Of a stretch of DNA of 64,000 nt, positions 50,170 to 57,485 are shown piece by piece. The position numbers and the translations under genes are program-made. Below the pieces are notes generated by a model. That model was not told the DNA's origin. It saw only the letters and a program-made list of their open reading frames with translations, and searched no databases. Source of the DNA: Thermodesulfobacteriota bacterium (GTDB lineage: Bacteria; Desulfobacterota_D; UBA1144; Nemesobacterales; UBA2774); NCBI GenBank assembly GCA_035325995.1, contig DAOKYU010000010.1, positions 55,932 through 119,931 of the forward strand, written 5' to 3'. Numbering within the stretch: the first letter of the stretch is position 1; each line of letters begins with the position of its first letter.

Positions 50170-51189
50170 TTATCTGGCCGGCGGGTTATAGCCCACGCCG
50201 CCGAATCCGAATACGTTGAAGTTGAGCCCGTAGAAAAAGCTCTTTATGCCGCTCGCGCCAACCACTATAGCGTCCTTTTCGCCGAGTATCGGATCTTCCG
50301 CATTGCCCTGGTTTATGTCGTCCATGTCGAGCTTGACGACCTCTTTCCTGCCGTCGCCGAGGTCGCGGACGAGGCTGATGTCGCCCGAGTTGGCGTAGCT
50401 CACGAGGCCGCCGGCCATGATTATGGCCTGGCTTACCGTCGTCTCGCCTTCGTTTATGGGATAGGAGCCGGGGGTTTGGACCGCGCCGTCGACGTAGACG
50501 TTAGACGCCTCGGGGACGTAGACCTTGTCGCCCGGGGTGAGGGCGAAGTTGATCTCGCCGGTGGTTCCCTTGCGTTTAAGCATGTCGTCCAGATCGACGA
50601 TCACGTTATCTTCCCTGCCGGCGTTTTTACGCGTGACGTATACGAGCGTGCCGGCGTCGGGGGCGAGCCCCTTTGCCATCGCAAGCGCGTCGAGGAGCGT
50701 CATCTCGCCTATTATTTCGTAGTTGCCCGGCTCGTTCACGAAACCGAGGACGGAGACCCTTTTGCTCTGATGCTCGGTTATGTAGACGTTGACGTGCGGG
50801 TCTCTTATGTAGCCCTTTTCCTTGAGGAGGGTTTCTATCCTGACCTCGGCCTCGACGGGCGTGAGGCCGCCGACGGCGACTTCGTTGAGGAGCGGCAGCT
50901 TGATATTCCCCTCGGCGTCCACCCTTTCGGTGGTCCCGAATTTCTCCGACTCCATCGCCTTGATTTCGAGAAGGTCGGACGGGCCTATGGTGTAGTTGGA
51001 GTGGTCTACGCTCCCGGAAGCGGAGGCATCCTTCGACGCGGCTTCGCTGAACAGCTTTTTGTTCAGGTTTCCGGACGCGCCGCCGTCAGCCTGACGCGCC
51101 GAGCCGTATATTCCGGCCTCGGGGGTTTGCCTCATTCCGCAAGAGACGGCGAAGACGAGAAGGATCGTTATAGCAGCATACTTCGGCAT
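50170..51189 (-). CDS. Wza-like outer-membrane polysaccharide export protein
   Basis: A 339-residue lipoprotein (lipobox VFAVSCG) with the Poly_export domain (YTIGPSDLLEIKAMESEKFG, then GNIKLPLLNEVAVGGLT) followed by SLBB-type repeats (KRVSVLGFVNEPGNYEIIG; NVYVDGAVQTPGSYPI). It would form the outer-membrane channel for the polymer and partner the Wzc-like protein. ATG 51189 is chosen because GGAG lies seven bases before it; ATG 51201 has a weaker site. The gene is 24 bases from the Wzc-like gene. Confidence 0.9.
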   Translation of the reverse strand: MPKYAAITILLVFAVSCGMRQTPEAGIYGSARQADGGASGNLNKKLFSEAASKDASASGSVDHSNYTIGPSDLLEIKAMESEKFGTTERVDAEGNIKLPLLNEVAVGGLTPVEAEVRIETLLKEKGYIRDPHVNVYITEHQSKRVSVLGFVNEPGNYEIIGEMTLLDALAMAKGLAPDAGTLVYVTRKNAGREDNVIVDLDDMLKRKGTTGEINFALTPGDKVYVPEASNVYVDGAVQTPGSYPINEGETTVSQAIIMAGGLVSYANSGDISLVRDLGDGRKEVVKLDMDDINQGNAEDPILGEKDAIVVGASGIKSFFYGLNFNVFGFGGVGYNPPAR

Positions 51190-51308
51190 ACCTGTCTCCA
51201 TACCTTTCGAGCAACAGCACGTGAGCGACGATTACTATTCCGATATCCCCTTGCAACTTTTTCAAGATCCCCCATGCATCCCTTGAGAGAAGACTGGCCT
51301 CTTTTTGC

Positions 51309-51336
51309 GGTACCCGGCCGTTACCGGCCGGGTACC
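51309..51336. repeat. Strong perfect hairpin between the FecR and Wza-like genes
   Basis: GGTACCCGGCCG (51309-51320) and CGGCCGGGTACC (51325-51336) pair perfectly around a TTAC loop. On the transcribed strand no U-run follows, so it is not a classic terminator. It may cap or process the mRNA between the first gene and the rest of the operon. Confidence 0.6.
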
Positions 51337-51387
51337 CGGTTCAAATAAACTTTGACTCTGTACTCTTTGATTCGCTTTAGCCCCTAC

Positions 51388-52161
51388 TTATTCAAATGGG
51401 CTGCCGACGCCGTCGCCGCCGCCGCCACCGCCATCGTCACTCGTGGAGGCAGCTATCGCGGCGCCCGCTATCGCGCCCGCAGCAACAGTACCGAATATGA
51501 CAGGCCCTGCCATCGAGGAAGAACCCTCTACCGGCGGGGTCTCGGCTTCGGACTCGTAGCCTTCGGTGGAATATTCCACGTCGGAGGCCGGAGGCGGCGG
51601 TGGAGCCTGCGGATCGGACTGGGCCAGGGCGTTATCGTCCACTACCGACTGTGCGACCACGCGAACCCTTTCGCCGGGCTCGACGGTCACGGGCCCTTCG
51701 GCCGTCGCGAGAGCCAGCTGGCCGTCCGAGAGCTCGACAACCGTGCCGTCGGGCGTCACCATGACGGTGCCTTCGATGAAGGACTGCGAGGCTTTCAGCA
51801 CCTCGGGCGTGGACAGGGTGCCGTCCCTGGTTACGAAGGATATGACGGCCTTTTCGGGCTGAATCCTGAAGTGGACGGTGCCGCTGTCGATTCTGAGATT
51901 AAGGAGCTGTCCATCTTCGGCGACGCTCAGCTTCGAGCCTTTCTCGGCGACGAAGGTGCCGCCGGTGATTCTTATGAGAGCTCTATCCGGGTAGGAGATT
52001 TTATCCCCGGATACGACCGGAAATACTTCCTTCTTGCCGCTTGCGCCGACGATCGTGACGTTTCCGAGCAGGGTGTCCGCCGAAACGGGCCCGGCAGTGA
52101 AAACGCACAGGACTATAGCGAAGTATATACAGGCAGATACTCTTAAGCTTCGACTCCTCAT
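51388..52161 (-). CDS. FecR-domain exported protein
   Basis: A 257-residue protein with a signal peptide (CIYFAIVLCVFTAGPVSA). The FecR-type domain covers about residues 90-190 (TPEVLKASQSFIEGTVMVTP, then VVELSDGQLALATAEGPV). A Pro-rich linker (QAPPPPPASD) leads to a Gly/Ala-rich hydrophobic end (VAAGAIAGAAIAAS), perhaps a membrane anchor, and a Gly-rich tail. FecR-domain proteins of this kind are often found with exopolysaccharide genes. ATG 52161 has GGAGGTG eight bases before it. It is preceded by the riboswitch at 52246-52322, so it is the first gene of the regulated operon. Confidence 0.8.
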   Translation of the reverse strand: MRSRSLRVSACIYFAIVLCVFTAGPVSADTLLGNVTIVGASGKKEVFPVVSGDKISYPDRALIRITGGTFVAEKGSKLSVAEDGQLLNLRIDSGTVHFRIQPEKAVISFVTRDGTLSTPEVLKASQSFIEGTVMVTPDGTVVELSDGQLALATAEGPVTVEPGERVRVVAQSVVDDNALAQSDPQAPPPPPASDVEYSTEGYESEAETPPVEGSSSMAGPVIFGTVAAGAIAGAAIAASTSDDGGGGGGDGVGSPFE

Positions 52162-52245
52162 GAAACACCTCCATGCGAGCCTGAGACGAGTAGGCGCCCC
52201 CTCTCCCCGTAAGCAATGCCGGATAATCAAGCTTGACTAACCTAA

Positions 52246-52322
52246 CTTCGGCAGCTTTCGACCATGAGCATCAGACTTTTAGGTCTCCGGCTTTGATCCG
52301 CACCCTTTCGGATGTTTCACCC
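52246..52322 (-). ncRNA. GEMM-type (cyclic dinucleotide) riboswitch
   Basis: On the minus strand the order of GEMM-I elements is present. The P2 helix CATCC-GAAA-GGGTG carries a GNRA tetraloop. Next comes GGATCAAAGCC, close to the consensus GGACGCAAAGCC, then a P3 helix whose CCTAA and ATGG sides match the 11-base tetraloop receptor. The closing strand is AAGCTGCC. Such aptamers bind c-di-GMP or cGAMP. It ends about 85 bases before the FecR-domain ATG and would control the whole polysaccharide operon. One base in the core is missing relative to the consensus; a covariance search is needed to be sure of the class. Confidence 0.7.
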
Positions 52323-52552
52323 TTTCGTCTTAGGTGTAGTTTTATTTCAATGGTAATCGAAATGGAATCCGAGTCAAGCGAAATTTTTTCGGCTCGGAAA
52401 TGCGGCATCGCGCGCGCGGGGAAGTTTCAGGTATGAAAATATTTAATAGCCGTTATAATTGCAGAATAGAGAAGGGGCGCGGAGGATAGCGCTGAAATGC
52501 TCGTTTCTACCACTGTTTACAGGGCAATTTTTACAGCCGGGGGCCGCGCGTC
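52323..52552. other. Divergent regulatory region
   Basis: The region between the riboswitch and the O-antigen ligase gene. On the minus strand TTGACT (near 52374-52379) could be a -35 box for the riboswitch transcript, though no clear -10 is at the right distance. On the plus strand TATAAT near 52454 may be a -10 box for the ligase gene, with a weak -35. No gene is seen. Confidence 0.35.
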
Positions 52553-53992
52553 TTGAGCGTCGCGGGGGCCCGGAGAAGCGGCGAGGGGGCGAGGGCGGTC
52601 TCCCTTTCGGGGGCCGCCGATATTTTTATCCTGACCGTCGTGGCGGCCGTGCTCGTACTTTCGCCGCTGCCGATAGGGAGCGTCCGGCCCTTGCCGGTGA
52701 TGGCCATAGAGCTCCTTTCCTTTTCGACGTTCCTGGCCCTCCTTATTAAATACGGATTCGAATCCGAAGCGCCTTTCGCGGACGCAAGGCCCTATATTCC
52801 GTTCCTCGTTTTCGTCGGCGTATGCATTTTTCAGGTTATCCCGCTCCCGGAATGGCTGCTCGGCGTTTTGTCGCCCGCGGCGGCGGCCGTCTGGGACAGG
52901 GCCGGTGAGACGCTCGCGGGGTTCGGATTCGCGGGGGGAGGGGACTTCCACACACTTAGCCTCTACCCCTGGGCGACGGTGAAGAGGATACTTTTTCTGC
53001 TCGCGTGTCTCGTGTTCGGGATAGCGGTGTCGAGGACCGTCGTCACGAAGAGGCGGCTCACGTTCGTGCTCGTGCCTCTCTTTGCGCTTTTATTCTTCGA
53101 AGCCTCGCTCGGGATATATCAATACCTCGCCTCTGCGGGAAGGGAGGACGCGAGCGGGACTTTCGTGAACAGGAATCACTTTGCGGGATATCTCGAAATG
53201 ACTTTTCCGCTCGCGCTCGGGTGCGTGCTCGCTATAGGCGGGGGCAGGGTTTCCGTCCGGGGCGGCCTCGTTAAAAGGCTCGTTTCGTCGGGGAGCTTCC
53301 AGAAGCAGGCGCTTCTTTTATTCGTGCTGGGCGTAATCTTCCTCGCCGTCCTTTTTTCGCGCTCCCGTATGGGGATACTGTGCGCGGTGGCGGCGCTGGC
53401 GTTCTTCTCGGCGGCCTCGGCGAGGCTCGCGGGAAAGGGACTCAACGTGAAGTGGGCGCTCTACGCCGTGCTGGCGGTGGCGCTCGTATTCGCTCTGTTC
53501 GCTGGGCTTTACCCTGTGGCGGAGAGGTATGCGCGCCTCGAAGAAAGCCTTCCGTCGAGGACGCTCCTGTGGTGGGACGTTCTCGGCATGGTCAGGGATT
53601 TCCCCGTCTTTGGGACAGGGCTCGGGACGTTCGGGTATGCGTTCCCGCTCTACAAGCACGCCGCGGACGCGCCGCTCGTGTACCTGCATTCGCACAACGA
53701 TTATCTCCAGATACTGGCCGAGACGGGGATTGCCGGGTTCGCCGCGATAATGACGGCGCTCGCGCTGTTCGCGCTGTGGTCGCTCCGGACGCTCGTCGGG
53801 CTTTCGGAGGGCGGGGACTACGGAAGGTTCTTCATATTCCTCGGCGCGGCGGCGGGAGTATTTTCGATACTCGTTCACAGTATCGCCGACTTTAACCTCC
53901 ACATACCTTCGAACGCGGTTTACTTCGCATTTTTGATCGGGCTTATGTATGCGCTGGGGAGCAGGTGGAGGGAAGAGGAGGGGCACACGTAG
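52553..53992 (+). CDS. O-antigen ligase/polymerase family protein (Wzy_C)
   Basis: A 479-residue membrane protein with about twelve helices. The Wzy_C region has the large periplasmic loop with VYLHSHNDYLQILAETGIAG, a hallmark of WaaL/Wzy proteins, and PVFGTGLGTFGYAF before it. It may ligate the finished polymer to an acceptor or polymerise the repeat unit; the membrane protein at 39868 competes for the second role. The start is TTG 52553, with no strong ribosome binding site, so a later start is possible. Its last three codons and stop lie inside the first hairpin of a repeat unit. Confidence 0.8.
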   Translation: MSVAGARRSGEGARAVSLSGAADIFILTVVAAVLVLSPLPIGSVRPLPVMAIELLSFSTFLALLIKYGFESEAPFADARPYIPFLVFVGVCIFQVIPLPEWLLGVLSPAAAAVWDRAGETLAGFGFAGGGDFHTLSLYPWATVKRILFLLACLVFGIAVSRTVVTKRRLTFVLVPLFALLFFEASLGIYQYLASAGREDASGTFVNRNHFAGYLEMTFPLALGCVLAIGGGRVSVRGGLVKRLVSSGSFQKQALLLFVLGVIFLAVLFSRSRMGILCAVAALAFFSAASARLAGKGLNVKWALYAVLAVALVFALFAGLYPVAERYARLEESLPSRTLLWWDVLGMVRDFPVFGTGLGTFGYAFPLYKHAADAPLVYLHSHNDYLQILAETGIAGFAAIMTALALFALWSLRTLVGLSEGGDYGRFFIFLGAAAGVFSILVHSIADFNLHIPSNAVYFAFLIGLMYALGSRWREEEGHT

Positions 53993-54095
53993 TGTGTTTC
54001 TCGACGTAGCACCGAAGTTGCTGAAACCACGTGAAGCGCGTCTGATGATAATGGCAACGACGCTGCTACTTCGAATGTCAGCGGACACAGTCCGC
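53984..54095 (+). repeat. Composite hairpin repeat, unit A (with unit B)
   Basis: The unit opens with the hairpin CACAC-GTA-GTGTG (53984-53996). A core follows (GAAGTTGCTGAAACCACG, then GAAGCGCG and a GCTGCTACTTCGAA block), ending in a GCGGACAC-A-GTCCGC hairpin (54081-54095). The stop codon TAG of the ligase gene is the centre of the first hairpin. Unit B follows after six bases, making a tandem pair. Confidence 0.75.
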
Positions 54096-54101
54096 CGGGC
54101 C

Positions 54102-54233
54102 GGACACGTAGTGTCTTTTTTCGGCATAGCGCTGATGATGCCGAAACCACCTGAAGTGCGTCGGATGGTAATAGCCATGCGCTGCTACTTCGATATCCTG
54201 CACGCGTGGCGTGCAAAATCATCGTTCCTTCGC
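54102..54233 (+). repeat. Composite hairpin repeat, unit B
   Basis: The best-preserved unit. It runs GGACACGTAGTGTC, TTTTTTCGGCATAGCGC, TGATGATGCCGAAACCACCT, then GAAGTGCGTCGGATGGTAAT and GCGCTGCTACTTCGATATCC. A GCACGCG-T-GGCGTGC hairpin and the tail AAAATCATCGTTCCTTCGC end it. The tail also ends unit G at 63868. Confidence 0.75.
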
Positions 54234-54259
54234 AAAATCCTGTTTCTCTGATTAATTTG

Positions 54260-54481
54260 TAAGGTACCCCCTCACCCTTAATCCCTATTTTGATTTCGGA
54301 TACTTTCGAGCTGCAATAGACAAACTTTCGTGCAGTCGGCCGGGGGCGTCCGAATGCTCGCTTGCTCGCATTCGTTCCCCAAGGGGAGAGGGGAGAATAT
54401 GGGAGTCGGATTTTTAACGCTCATCCACTCGATGTCTTCGGCGGGGCAAGGCTGGTGATTAATTGGAACAGACGACCGGGC
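54260..54481 (+). repeat. Palindromic element plus a 60-base shared block
   Basis: A CCCTCACCC stretch (54267) and a CCCCAAGGGGAGAGGGGAG stretch (54377) are dispersed extragenic elements. A 60-base block from about 54403 (GTCGGATTTTTAACGCTCAT, CCACTCGATGTCTTCGGCGG and on to CTGGTGATTAATTGG) is repeated nearly exactly at 63938-63998. In both places it follows a hairpin-repeat pair. Confidence 0.6.
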
Positions 54482-54531
54482 GGTGCTATGAATTTCCAAG
54501 TCGGCTACGTCGGATTCCGACACGCGAGGCG

Positions 54532-54647
54532 TGGACACGTAGTGTCGTTTTCGGCATAGCGCGGGAGGTGCCGAGATCACCTGAAGCGCGGCAGGTGTCA
54601 AGGGCAGAGCGCTGCCACTTCGATATCCTGCGGGCGTGGCCCGCCGG
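54532..54647 (+). repeat. Composite hairpin repeat, unit C
   Basis: GGACACGTAGTGTC, TTTTCGGCATAGCGC, then GAGGTGCCGAGATCACCTGA and GCGCTGCCACTTCGATATCC, ending in GCGGGCG-T-GGCCCGC. A partial end-hairpin (CACGCGAGGCGTG, about 54520) just before it suggests a truncated unit in tandem. The centre CACCTGAAGCGCGGCAGGTG can itself fold. Confidence 0.7.
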
Positions 54648-54650
54648 CCC

Positions 54651-54695
54651 GGAGGGGTATTGCTGCGCTGCTTTTGAGCAGCTTGCAATATTATG
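54651..54695 (+). repeat. TATTGC hairpin element, copy 1
   Basis: GGAGGGGTATTGCTGCGCTG, then CTTTTGAGCAGCTTGCAATA and TTATG. The outer arms TATTGC and GCAATA and the inner GCTGCT and AGCAGC form a nested hairpin. A second copy with a changed loop is at 56660-56702. Confidence 0.6.
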
Positions 54696-54715
54696 AAGAG
54701 AGCAAAGCTCACTTC

Positions 54716-54908
54716 TTGTCATTCCCTAATGCTTGTATAGGGAATCCAGTCTTTTAATCTGCTCACAGAAATGACAGTAGTGTGGTGATTCCTCGCTCGC
54801 TCGGAATGACGGATTAAAAGAAGATTGTCGCGATTGTTGCGCGCCATGGAAGTGACGGGCTGAATGCACCCCTGCCCCTCTCCCCTTATTTGAGGGGAGA
54901 GGGGGGAT
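54716..54908. repeat. GGAATGAC-type dispersed elements
   Basis: An ATTCCC-x-GGGAAT element (about 54720-54743, like the Neisseria dRS3 pattern), a TTCCTCGCTCGCTCGGAATG element (about 54789-54808) and a CCCCTGCCCCTCTCCCC...GGGGAGAGGGG palindrome (about 54870-54906). No gene is seen. Confidence 0.5.
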
Positions 54909-54948
54909 CAGACGGCTTCCGGTTGCCGTGGTGAACGCGTTATCGCTG

Positions 54949-55566
54949 CTACTCTTCCGTCCTGCACGCCCTGAGATTTCTCGTCTCGGAGTAGAGGTGG
55001 CAGATGGATTTGATGTTGCAGAGGACCGAGAAATCGCCGGGGTCGTCGTCGCTCGTATCGCCGAGGAGCATGTAGTTCATCCAGTGAGCCATTTCCTGCC
55101 CCAGGGCGTCGAGCGCAGGGGTGACGTTTATCGAGCCGCCGAGGTTGTAGCTCCCGCTGCAGCCGGTTTCGTGGTACTTGCACGGAAACCCTTCCTTGCC
55201 CTTTTGCTGGTCGTAAAGCGTCGGCGTGACGACGACTACGCTGATGTCCGAGGGTTCGAGCGAAAGCACCTCTTCCTCGAGGTCGGGATGGTTCTCGATG
55301 ACGCAGTTGACTACGAGCCCGTAATAGTCGTCGACGGTGCGGACGGCGTCCGTCAGCTCGTCGGGCGTGTAGTAGTCCATGTGACGGAATTCAATGCCGA
55401 GCGGCGTAATCGAGGCCGCGGCCTGACCGCCCCTGGTGCCGGTCTCGCTCTCGCTTCCTCCTCCTCCGCAGGAGGCGATCAAAAGCAGTATGAGACATGC
55501 CAGGGCAGCGATGACCAGTAAATAAAGCCGGGCCGAGCCGGCGCCGTTAAAATGTTTCGTTTTCAA
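54949..55566 (-). CDS. Lipoprotein of unknown function
   Basis: About 205 residues with a hydrophobic signal (LYLLVIAALACLILLLIASC) ending in a lipobox-like Cys, then a Gly/Ser-rich linker. The body contains YYTPDELTDAVRTVDDYYGL, ISVVVVTPTLYDQQ and a segment ALGQEMAHWMNYML, where a His in a helix might bind metal. Several Cys (PCKYHETGCSG; LCNIKSICHL) suggest disulfides. TTG 55566 with GGGAGAA before it is a better start than 55599. The family is not recognised. Confidence 0.6.
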   Translation of the reverse strand: MKTKHFNGAGSARLYLLVIAALACLILLLIASCGGGGSESETGTRGGQAAASITPLGIEFRHMDYYTPDELTDAVRTVDDYYGLVVNCVIENHPDLEEEVLSLEPSDISVVVVTPTLYDQQKGKEGFPCKYHETGCSGSYNLGGSINVTPALDALGQEMAHWMNYMLLGDTSDDDPGDFSVLCNIKSICHLYSETRNLRACRTEE

Positions 55567-55599
55567 TTGCTTCTCCCGTTTTCTCCCTTGCGGACGCAC

Positions 55600-56092
55600 C
55601 CGTAGCGGTCCCCCTTAGATGCCTCGATAACCCGGAGTCCCCGCGTTTGCGGACGCGCTTCATCTGCGTCCGCTGCGGCCGGGGCCGTGATGTACTATCA
55701 GAGGAAAACGGAGCGCGGATTTACGTGCCGGTTGCGCCCCTTTGGGAACCTTCCGGAGGCCGTCCTCCGGGAGGTCTTTTGTATATGCAGGAATCGTATA
55801 TCTCTTTCGGAGGCGGCTCTATTGGACGAAGGTTGAAATGATTTCCAATACCGGGGTATTAGGCAGGGGATATATATGGGGAAAAAGACTTAGCTCATCT
55901 TCGGATCGGGGGCGGACGGAATACATCCGCGTACGGCTTCCAGGCGGTTATGACGCCGTGGGTGTAGTTATAAAAACTACAGATTAATAAAATTAATGTT
56001 TACATCGAGATATCCGATGCACTATAATTGGGGTGTCGGCAACAATTGTCCGGGGCGGGTTATACAAAAAACTTTTTTAAAGGAGGCGTTCG
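55600..56092. other. Gene-free stretch upstream of a lipoprotein gene
   Basis: About 490 bases. The last 100 bases are AT-rich with possible -10 boxes such as TATAAT (about 56033). A short TTCCGGAGGCCGTCCTCCGG hairpin-forming stretch lies near 55752. I find no gene, repeat unit or riboswitch that I can defend. Confidence 0.4.
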
Positions 56093-56548
56093 ATGAATTT
56101 AACCAGACTTATAGCTTTGCCGGTTTTGTTTTTGTTCGTTGTAGTGGGAAGCATCGGGGGCTGTAGCGATAACAACAACAATCTTCCGCCGGGGGCTTGC
56201 GAGATGCCGCGTCTCACCAGGGATTTCGGCGGTGAATTCTACGACTTCGTCGACGAGGACGACGGCATTGTAATGTCTGTCACATCGGACGGAGTGACGG
56301 CGCTTATAGATATTTCGGACATCGACGATCCGGCCGACGGATTTCTTCTCGTGGCCGACGTAGTGGGCGATAACCGGGCAGAGGTGTTCGAGGCCGATAC
56401 GGAAGTGGACGACGAAATCGTTACCGTGGACGCTTCGGGCGAAGCGGTAAGGCACAACAGCGGCCGGAGGCTCGACCTGAACAACCTTATCGTAGGCGAT
56501 CTCGAGTTTATAGACTTCTCGGGTGAGTGCGAGATAATTGCGCCGTAA
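56093..56548 (+). CDS. Small lipoprotein, acidic
   Basis: A 151-residue protein with signal and lipobox (VVVGSIGGCS). The mature part is very acidic (FYDFVDEDDGIVMSV, ISDIDDPADGFLL) and has two more Cys (GACEM and GECEI) close to the two ends of the domain, perhaps a disulfide. The start has a strong AAAGGAGG eight bases before it. A rho-independent terminator follows at 56618. The gene stands alone. The function is unknown. Confidence 0.65.
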   Translation: MNLTRLIALPVLFLFVVVGSIGGCSDNNNNLPPGACEMPRLTRDFGGEFYDFVDEDDGIVMSVTSDGVTALIDISDIDDPADGFLLVADVVGDNRAEVFEADTEVDDEIVTVDASGEAVRHNSGRRLDLNNLIVGDLEFIDFSGECEIIAP

Positions 56549-56617
56549 CGGGAAGGGGCAGTAGCGGTACCCGGATTGTTACGACATTTGGAATAGAGTA
56601 ATAATTATATTCTTCGG

Positions 56618-56646
56618 GGGAAGGCCGAAAGGTCTTCCCTTTTTTT
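56618..56646 (+). terminator. Rho-independent terminator
   Basis: GGGAAGGCC, a GAAA loop and GGTCTTCCC form a nine-pair stem with one G-U pair, followed by seven T. It ends the transcript of the acidic lipoprotein gene. Confidence 0.85.
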
Positions 56647-56659
56647 GTGCCCATGGTCC

Positions 56660-56702
56660 GGAGGGGTATTGCTGCGCTGCTTATGCAGCTTGCAATATTA
56701 TG
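56660..56702 (+). repeat. TATTGC hairpin element, copy 2
   Basis: Nearly identical to 54651-54695 apart from the loop, which is TTAT here. The stem arms stay matched, so the difference respects pairing. Confidence 0.6.
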
Positions 56703-56881
56703 GATTGGGATGAGGGTATAGTGGTGCTCTTCAATCAAATTCGAGTTCACTGCTTTTACGAACCCTTTAAAGGCAAAAGCAAGGGACTAACTGCAACTAC
56801 AAAAGCTGGTGGAGGCTGTGCGGGGTTGGCGGCCTTGCGGGGGACGTACGGTGGTGGCTGGTAGGTATGGAGAAGGGGTTC

Positions 56882-57022
56882 TCTACTTTTCCTTGATGAA
56901 AAGTAGTACACACGAAGTGTGATTTACGACGAAGTACCTTCATGGATTTTTGCAACTGAAGTGCGAAAGGTGGTAATAGAAATGCGCCGCTACTTCGATT
57001 GCGTGCGGCTGCGAGCCGCCGG
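56882..57022 (+). repeat. Composite hairpin repeat, unit D (with unit E)
   Basis: An extra hairpin (CTACTTTTC and GATGAAAAGTAG, 56883-56906) precedes CACAC-GAA-GTGTG (56909-56921). The core is more diverged but keeps GAAGTGCG, GGTGGTAATAG and CGCTACTTCGATTG, and ends in GTGCGGCTGCGAGCCGCC. Unit E follows directly. Confidence 0.65.
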
Positions 57023-57025
57023 GCC

Positions 57026-57143
57026 GGGGACACGTAGTGTCTTTTTCGGCATAGCGCGATAGTTGCCAAGACCACCGGAAGCGCGTCGGGTGGTCCTAGC
57101 CGAGCGCTGCCACTTCGAATTCCAGCGGGCGTGGCCCGCCGCG
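57026..57143 (+). repeat. Composite hairpin repeat, unit E
   Basis: GGGGACACGTAGTGTC, TTTTTCGGCATAGCGCG, then CCAAGACCACCGGAAGCGCG, GCGCTGCCACTTCGAATTCC and a GCGGGCG-T-GGCCCGC end hairpin. The middle CCACC...GGTGG arms are also present. Confidence 0.7.
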
Positions 57144-57484
57144 GGTGGTGCGCTGTCCGGAAAGTTTCCCATTCATTTCAGGAATTTCGCATTTTGTGAG
57201 CAAATGCGAATCTTTTTTTGAAACTTCGCATCGAACTTTGTATGTCTGCATTGAATAGGGTAAAAATTAAAGGAGCGGAAGCCGGCGACGGGGCGCACCC
57301 GGCCTCATCGATCGAGCCCGCGGGCCGCCGGGAGATAAAAAAATATGTCCGCATTGACACCATCAGGCCCGGCGGGTAACGTGTAAGTAAGCACTTACTT
57401 TCATGCCGCCAGGGTTGCCCGGAAATGCTGAAAGACAGTCGATAAGTGTCTGCGTCAAATCACGATGCGAGGATAGCCAGATAA
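57144..57484. other. Gene-free regulatory region before the efflux operon
   Basis: About 340 bases. It contains the TetR-type palindrome noted separately. A TTGACA near 57354-57359 may be a -35 box, with GTAACG about 17 bases on as a poor -10. No gene is seen. Confidence 0.4.
57385..57400 (+). promoter_or_regulatory. Probable TetR/AcrR-type operator
   Basis: AAGTAAG and CTTACTT separated by CA form a perfect inverted repeat about 85 bases before the efflux adaptor gene. TetR-family repressors of RND pumps bind such sites. No TetR gene is in the window, so the regulator would be encoded elsewhere. Confidence 0.5.
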
Positions 57485-57485
57485 A

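Noticed and set aside
51309..51336. Rho-independent terminator at the strong hairpin after the FecR-domain gene
   Set aside because: The stem is perfect, but the transcribed strand has an A-run, not a U-run, after it.
53920..54222. Minus-strand open frames across the composite repeats with similar peptides (for example RKRHYVSP)
   Set aside because: Similar peptides appear at several copies because the DNA is repeated, but the frame shifts between units, no ribosome binding sites are present and changes favour hairpin pairing rather than codon positions. I treat the units as non-coding.
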